A stretch of 64,000 nucleotides of DNA from Tridacna crocea (lineage: Eukaryota; Mollusca; Bivalvia; Cardiida; Cardiidae), in the NCBI GenBank assembly GCA_943736015.1, contig OX031061.1, positions 61,510,192 through 61,574,191 of the forward strand, read 5' to 3'. Both the position numbers and the translations under genes were made by a program. A model generated the notes under the pieces. It was not told the origin of the DNA, did not search any database, and saw nothing but the letters and a program-made list of their open reading frames with translations. Of this stretch, positions 15,101-23,800 are shown one piece after another. Within the stretch, counting starts at the first letter, position 1; each line of letters starts with the position of its first letter.

Positions 15101-15761
15101 TGAGTGTGTCAACTCCAGCCTTACCAATTGTGACGCTAATGCAAGATGCACAAATACAAATGGAAGTTATCAGTGTACTTGTAATAATGGATTTTCCGGC
15201 AATGGGACGAATTGTCAAGGTAAATGAGACCTATCTGCATTTTATTTTTCAGGTCTTTGAAAAAAGTTTCAACCATGTAAAGTAATAGCTTGTGTTGCCC
15301 GAGGTAAATCGTTTAGATTAATAGTGACATAAGGCATCTTTGTCACGTCTCTTTATTTCCTGCCACACATTTAAGTGTATGTGAAACAATAGATTTTATG
15401 CAAAAAACGAAAAAAAACCTCGATTTGTAAACCCGACCATGTAAAGTAAGAGCTTGCCTTGGCCCGAAGTAGATCGAGAGGTTTCTTGAACTGTCGACAA
15501 AAATAATAGAATGTCAGAGTTTTATTGGGCCTTAACATGCCTATCGACAACTGCTATGGCAATCACTTGAAAAATAAGTTATGTTATATAAACGATTCAG
15601 TTTTTTTATTGTCAAACAAGAATGATAATTTTCAAGCTTCAATGCACAAGTTCAGGAATAACCAACTCTCTAGCAGAACATAAACTTACATGTAAAGTGT
15701 CATGTTTTAAATACTTGGAACATGTTTTTTTTTCTATTTTATCAATTTATGGATATCCTTT

Positions 15762-15793
<32 letters not shown>

Positions 15794-18700
15794 CTATTTT
15801 ATCAATTTATGGATATCCTTTGTCAGTTAAAGGATACTTCCAGTACCTTTGTATCAAGTACGAAAACGATAGATTTTAGGCAAAAAAGATAAAACGATTT
15901 TCCTGTTTATTTTATCTATAGAAGACTCCTTTTTTATTAAACAGATGTAAATGAGTGTGTCAACTCCAGCCTTAACAACTGTGACTCTAATGCAAGATGC
16001 ACGAATACAAATGGAAGTTATCAGTGCACTTGTAATAATGGGTTTACTGGCAATGGGACGAATTGTCAAGGTAAATGAAACTTATCTGCGTACTACTTTT
16101 TATGTCTTGCATGAACTTAAAACTATATGAAATTAATACTTTTCCTGACCGAAATAGACCTAGATACTATAATTTTTTTTCCTACAATGTAATATAAAAT
16201 GTACATACTTAAAAGAATGTAATATTTGGCCAAAATAGGCGTTTTATTTTTCATGTCTTGAAAAGATGTTTCAACTATGTAAAGTAAACAATTCAGTTTT
16301 TAATTTCAAATAAGAATGATTACTTTCAAGCTTCAATGTACAGGTTAAGGAAAAACCAACTCTCTAGCAGAACACAAACTAACATTTGAAATGTTATGTT
16401 TAAAATATTTGGAACTTGTTTTTCCATTTTTAGCCCACCTATGCACAAAGTGTTCATGGTGAGCTATTTTGATCGTGCATTCGGCCGTCGTTCGTCGTCC
16501 GTGGTCAACTGTTTAAGTTGTGTATGCTCTAGAGGCCACATTTTCAGTCCGATACACATAAATCTTGGTCAAAATGTTAATTTTAGTAAAATCTCAGATG
16601 AGTCCGAAAGTGGGTCTTGTCTGGTCACAAAAAAGGTCACTAGGTAAAATCTTAAAAATATCTTGTGTACGCTCTAGAAACCACATTTTCTGTCGACATC
16701 TCTTGAAACCTGGTCAGAATGTTTGTCTTGATAATATCTTGGACATGTTTGAAAATGGATTATGTCGGGAAAAAAATGGGTCACTGGATCGAGCCTTGAA
16801 AAAAACGGTGTAGCTCTAGAGTCCACATTTTCTGTCCGATACTCCAGAATGTTTGCCTTGATGATATCTCGAACGAGCCTTAAAAAGGGTCACATCTGGT
16901 TAATCTCTAGGTCACCGGATCAAATCTTAGAAAAGCCTTGTGTACGCTCTAGATGCCATATTTTCAGTCCAACACTCTTGAAAATTGGTCAAAATGTTTG
17001 TCTTGATGACATCTTGGACTAATTTGAAAACTGGTTATGTCAGGTTAGAATCTAGGTAACCGGGTCAAATCTTAGAAAAAACTTGTGTTTGCTCTAAAGG
17101 CCACATTTTAAATCCAACACTCTTGAAAAATGGTCAGATAGTTTGTCAGACTAATATCTTGGACGAGTTCGAAAATAGTTTATGTGGGGTCAAAAAGTAG
17201 GTCATTAGGTCAAATCCTAGTTAAACATTGTGTACGCTCTAGAGGCCACGTTTACAATCCAAAAGTCCTGAAAGTTGGTCAGAATGTTTGTCTTCATGAT
17301 ATCTCAAAAGTGTTTAAAAATAGGTCATGTCGGGACAAAAATTAGGTCACAGAATTAATCTTAGAAAAAAACTTAGTGTGCGCTCTAGGAACTGCATGTT
17401 TTTTTGTCAAAAATACTTGAAACTTGGTCAGAAAGGTTGTTGATAATATCTCAGACGATTTTCACAATAGGTCGTTACGGGTCAAAAACTACGTCACTAG
17501 GTCAGATCTTAGAAAATCTCTGTATACGCTCCAGATGACACATTTTCGGTCCGATCTTCCTGAAACTTGGTCAGAATGTTTGTCTTGATGATACCTTGAA
17601 TGAGATTGAAAATTGGTCATGGTGAGTCAGTAACTAGGCCCCTGGGTCAAAAATTAGAAAAACATTGTGTAAGCTCTAATGGCCACATTTTCGGCCTGAT
17701 ACTCTTCAAACTTGGTCAGAATCTTTGTTTAGTGATGAACTACATGTATATGAAATTAATACTTTTGCTGACGGACATTCATCAGCTATTCTTTTTTTCC
17801 CTGGATTGTAATACAAAAAGGACATACTTTACAAACTGTAATATTCATTGCTTATTTTGGACAAATGCACTAAACATATTTTCTTTGAGATGTGAATGAT
17901 TTCCATGCACTGCAAGTAAAAAAAAATGTGTAACTCTGAACGTATTGAATTTTTCAAAGATCTTTATCCATTTCATTTTTTTCAATTTACGGATATCCTT
18001 TGTCAGTTAAAGGAAACTTTCAGTAATGTTGTATAAGGTACTGAAACGATAGATTTTAAGCTTAAAAAGATAACACGATTTTCCTGTTTATTTTTACTTC
18101 AGATGTTTAATTTTTCATCATTGCAACAGATGTAAATGAAGGTGTCAACTCAAGCCTTAGCAGTTGTGACGATTATTTTATGTCTTGGAAAGAAGTTTCA
18201 ACTATGTTATGTATTAGCTTGTGTTGGCCGAAGTAGATCGTTTAGATTAATGTTGACAAAAGGCATCTTTGTCTCGTCTTTTAATTTAGTCCACACATTT
18301 GAGTGTAAGTGAAACGATAGATTGTAAGAAAAAAAAAAAAAACGTTTTTCCTCTTTATCTGACCTAAAGTTGGCTCCTTTTTCAATAAACAGATATAAAT
18401 GAGTGTGTCAACTCCAGCCTTAACAATTGTGACGCTAATGCAAGTTGCACAAATACAAATGGAAGTTATCAGTGTACATGTAATAATGGATTTACTGGCA
18501 ATGGGACGAATTGTCAAGGTAAATGAACCTTATCTGCGTTTTATTTTTCATGTCTTGTGATTATTTGTTTTTTGTTTTGTTTTTTGTTTACAAAATCTTT
18601 AGGCACCTTTTAACACATTTAAACTTAAGAAGAAATCGGAGGATATGAAATTTGTTCTTTGAAGCCTTTTGTTTATGTAATATTGGCCAAACGGAGACCC

Positions 18701-20787
18701 TAAATCAGCTCATCCCGCAGGTCTTACCTATTATTCATGGTCGTTTTTTTTCTTGAGAATAACAGAAAGACACATTTGTTGTTAACTTGTCTGCCGTGAT
18801 AAGACAAGAGATAGATTTGCAGGTTCTGGCCTACTCTTTACAGATGTTAGGTACAGAGTTCCACAACGATATGTTCCATAATGTTTCGCGTGAATAATTC
18901 AACAATTTTGTTTCAAGATTTTATTCCAAGCTCCTCCACCTCAGATCCATGGAGTGCAGAATTTGATATTTACCCATTTTGTGACCTTTCTGAAATTCCG
19001 CAGAGCACTCCTTTCTCATTTCGCCCATGTTCACTGGATTGAGGTTGAGGATTCGAACTTGCACTGACTTTACATATATATACATGTAGATTATCAATCA
19101 GAATTCAGTGTCCAGGTAAATTGAAATATTTCCGAAGGAAGAGTAGACCTGGCAAAAGGACCACTTTCAATGACACAGACCCAAATTAGGAGCTCCAATC
19201 TGACAGTACGCCTGTTATCCCGATTCTGGGCACCAGTCCAGTGGCGGATGGAAATAAGCAAGGGCAGTTGATATTTTGATGGTTGGACTGCGCTTTATGG
19301 GTTTAAAACATGTCATCGGGGGCTACTGATCGCTGTCACGCGTCTTTGATGACGTTTGCTTGGATTGGACATAAGCTTTCAATATTCTTCAGTGAAAGAC
19401 CGGATACCACCTGAGAAAGCTGTAGAAAGATACAGCGATAAATGTCTTTGTAAGCGAAATCCTGGTCCAACAAACTCGTGGTTGAATAAATGTAGGAGCC
19501 ATGAGTAGATTCCATGTCGTACCTTCGCCTGATTCTTGATTGTAAGGTGTGCGCTTAATTCAAAAGTGTCTAAATACCTAAACTTCCTGGCAATTGATAA
19601 GTCTGTAGCCTTGCCTTTTTCTTTTAATTTTGTCCTTTTTTGCTGATATCTTTATCATTAGGATTCGATATGAAACGGCTGATAGGCTATTAAAGACAGC
19701 TTGTCTCAGTGTAGTTATCATCCGATTTCCAGGAGGAGATCAGCTAATTTACCTTTCAACAAGCGGACGTCGTTCAAAAGGTCTCCTCTCTCTTTCTGGT
19801 ATTATAAAGTGTTTTCTTTTGGGGGGGGGGGAACTCAACCGACAAAAATTGTCCGGCGGATATTATATAGAAATGTGACGACGCAAGACAAAAATACAGG
19901 AATCCATTGGTACCTGATCCAGTTCAAAATCCGCTGATATCTATATTACTTCAGGCGGCACCCGTTTAGTCCGTGACCTATACGTAAGCTTGCATGTTTC
20001 TGAATTCCTGTCCAAGTAAAGTTGTAGAGAGTTTAGTAGAGATACAAATCGACCACAATATATCTCGTCTTCCACCAATTCATATCAGTCTGTAAATTGT
20101 CCACACACTGGGCAAAATATCTTATGGGGAATCTTTTTACCGTTTTCAAAAGTTGTGTTAAAGACTGGCCGTTTAAGAGGTTCGAAGAAGTTGATTTGGC
20201 TCGTAGCTTTACGTATCTGTCTTAAATTAATGCTTTAAATTTCTCTATGATTACACTGTTGTAAACATTTTTATATTTCGATTGTCATGAAAGAAAGACT
20301 TACGTGTGCATACCTAGGCGTTTTGGTTGATATACTTGAAAAGTAAGTCTATAAGATAAGTTGGAATGTTAAGTGAGTCTCTGACATCAGTTGGAATGTC
20401 AGCAATCACAATACCAATATTGAGGTTTTTCGGGAAGAATTTGAACTGATATTCGTTAAGATGCAAAGTGGTAGTTTTAGTTTTGTTGTATTTGCCAATT
20501 TTAAAACTTGATTGTGGCTTCTTAGGGCTTGTATATTACAAATTGATATGAAATGAATGACCTATATTACCATAATTACACGCTTGAATTATTGTCTATT
20601 TATACCTTCGGCTTTCATCGTTAGGCCCCGTAACAGCAAGAAACGGTAAAAAAAAACTTTTTTTAAATAGCATGAAATTCAATATCAGATGATAGCGTGG
20701 AATACTACAGATAAGTTCAATTATTACTTCGGTCGTGGGTTCGAGCCGTAAGTAAATTTTTCTTTTTCTCTCGCGTGATTATTTTTT

Positions 20788-20853
<66 letters not shown>

Positions 20854-23800
20854 TAAAATATTCATTTTTTCCAACTGTCATATATACACCATATATATAT
20901 TTATTTCATCCATTTAATTACAATATATGTGTACAATTACATTGATAAATACTCATTTTCAATCCATATACGGTATGTTCAGGCACTATCATCATCCGAC
21001 TAGCTGTCATCCTTCAAATTTATAAAAAAGGAGTCTATATGCTTATCTATGTAATTATCATTCGCTCTGCACTTCTCAATGTGCATATCCACATGATTAC
21101 AAGCGGATCTCCAGTTTTCTGGTCTTATTTCATCCATGGCTTTCTTTATTAAACGGAGAACATCATCATATCTGTAAATAGAAGGATAGTTTGTGAGAGC
21201 TTAGAATTCATTCGTATCTATTTGATAAATTCTGAACGATCATCTCTTATAAATTTTTTTTTTACTTTAACTGGCTCCAGATAAGCTCAATTGGATTGAA
21301 ATCTGGGTGGTAGGGTGGAAGTCTCAAAACCTCATGTCCATAATATCTTATCAGGTTTTCAATAGCATACTCTGGGGCTTTCTTGTGCATACGTACAAGT
21401 TGGAGAAGTTCGGACCGCAACATGGTGCTGTCGAAACTAATGTTTTCTTTCCTCAACCATTCCTGTATGAAAAGATAAAAATTGGCATAGAAAAAGAATG
21501 TGTGCTTATAAAAAATGAGTATAAGAAAAAACTGGGAATAAAAATTCTGCTTTTACAATCTAAAGTATTCCTGTGATAAATTGAAGTATATTTTATCATT
21601 GATGTCCTTCTTCTTCTTCCTCTTCTTCTTCTTAATCATCTTCACCTCCCCTTTTATCCCTTTGTTTACTATCCTGGCTATACTATCTTTGTTATAATGA
21701 TAATAATAATAATAATAATGGACCTTTATGTAAATCAGCGACACCAAAATAAATATTAAAAACTGGTGCAGGTCGCTTACATAAATAACCCTTAAGGTAG
21801 ATAGACTTTTAAGTGTCATAAAAATCTTCAAAAACGGCAAACGTTTCGTCCTAGTTTGATCTTCAAGCAGTGAGTATTACACTGCAAACACATGTATTTG
21901 GCTTATATTGTTGGACGAAATTTCGCGAGATGGGGGACTACATTTTAACCTGTAGATCGGCTTTTTTGCTGTTAGATGTAGGACATTTGTCGACTTTCAT
22001 TGAATGATATGACGCATTGTCCATCACAATTACACTTGGCTCATCCAGTCTCTGAAGCAGCCGTTCTTCCAACCATCTAGTGAAGTTGGCACCATCCATT
22101 TCGTTGTGATAGTCACCCTTTTTACTCTTAGCTTTGTAAACCAGGCTGGCTCCAGGGATAAATGCATGTTTGGTTCCTGCATTTACAACAATGATACGCT
22201 GTCCACGGTTGCAGGGTGAAATAATCCCAGTTGTATAGGGACCTTGCCAGCACTTCTTTACCGTATATACTGTGTCGATCCAAGTCTCATCTATATAAAC
22301 AAATAGGAGGTTTCTCTTTTCAAATTCATTTTTCTCTGTATAAAAGTAATTCTTTCGTTCACTATGTTCGGTTTTTCGATTAAAACTTTTCGATTGTCTC
22401 TTGTTTTTGTCCACGTACATCCCATTTCCCGTATCAATTTCCTTAGTGTGGATACACTTCCTGTAAAGTTAATGTCCCTTTTCAAAGTTGTTTGCAGCAA
22501 CTTCAACGTGGGCAATTGTTTCTGCACTGTGTAAAATTCCTTTATTTTGTTTCGTATAACGGACTAGTCAAAGTCATCTATAGCCTTGTAAGGCTCTCTC
22601 CGGTGTGGTTTCTGTGGGGAAAGCAGTTTTCCTGTTTCTTTCATTTCTTTTCTGATTCTCCATATTGTACTGGTGTTAACTCCAGTAGCCTCGGCTGTTG
22701 ACTGGAGATACGTTGATGATCCCTCGCTGTTGAAAAATCTTCCGAGACATTGTAAACGATTTCCTTCGCCCTAGCATTCATTTGCTGCTGACCTTATCTG
22801 CCTGCTATCTTTTAGCATACATGACAGAACACAAATACATGAAACTCGGATCTCTAATGAAAATATTGTATAGGCACGAGTAGGGCGTGTCCAAATTTAT
22901 TACTTCTTTTACTTAAAATAATTATTAAAAAGACAAAAAAATTACCCTGCTGTGCGGTTTCGAACCAATGCCGTCGTCACCTGCAGTCTGCTGCCTTTTC
23001 CTGTCGTCCAGAATATTGATTCGGAAGAAGGATGGGTAGATAAACATTTTATACATAGGCTAATCTCCGAATACCAACGAGGATACTCGTAAATGACCGA
23101 TTTCTTACGAAACTTTATATATTCTTTGGTAATTTATGCTTTGCATGAAGGTCATTTTCATGTCAATTTGTTTCGGTAATACCATCCTTTTATGGTTTTT
23201 TATATAATTGTAATGAGAAAAATGATTCAATAACTCAAATGTATTTATTTAGACTTTTGCTGTATCACATTATCTATCGCACGACTCAGATTCGACAGCA
23301 CATTATTCTACAAGTAGACTTCGTGTTAAATTATATGCGATGCCAACCATCAGAAATGGTTTAGGTTTTTAATAGACATTTATCATCGTATAGAAAATAA
23401 CCTTGCATGTTTTCATTTAGTCCTGTCCAAACTTGACAGTGTAAAAATGGAGTGGGTGGGGTATGTTTATATCAGCTCTTTCCGTATTTGACGTAAAGAT
23501 CACCAAGGAAGATTTTTCTTTCTAAATGTTATATTTTTGGGTCTTTAACATTAGTATCCATTTTTGAACAGTAGTATGAACTTTTCTTCTAAACACAAAA
23601 GAGTGCAAGAGTTTCAGAGGCATAAAAAAGCGACTTGAACTGTTCCAAGTATTACTGAGTTATTATTTTGGTGTTATGAATAGTAACGGAAGCTGTCAGT
23701 CTGTGTGTAATACTGGATACACAGTAAACAAACATTTTGTCAAAATAATAATGGCATTATTATACACTTTGCCGAAATGTTGATTCTTCCAATTCCAAGG

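Larger units (their letters stand above)
14445..16300. repeat. Segmental tandem duplication, copy C (partial)
   Basis: Third, truncated copy with EGF exons at 14467, 15094 and 15945. Similarity to copies A and B stops near 16300, where the flank changes to other intron sequence and then to a mollusc repeat element. A T-rich intron segment is itself doubled at about 15727-15822. Confidence 0.88.

Noticed and set aside
19050-19075. GGATTCGAACTT as a minus-strand tRNA B box
   Set aside because: No convincing A box or acceptor stem nearby.
19200-19230. CGCCTGTTATCCCGATTCTG resembles a mitochondrial 16S rRNA segment in reverse
   Set aside because: Only about a dozen bases match the remembered rRNA motif and the flanks do not continue it; no nuclear mitochondrial insert is claimed.
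20725-20760. GGGTTCGAGCC as a tRNA gene or SINE B box
   Set aside because: No A box at the right distance and no stem pairing; a lone B-box match is weak evidence.
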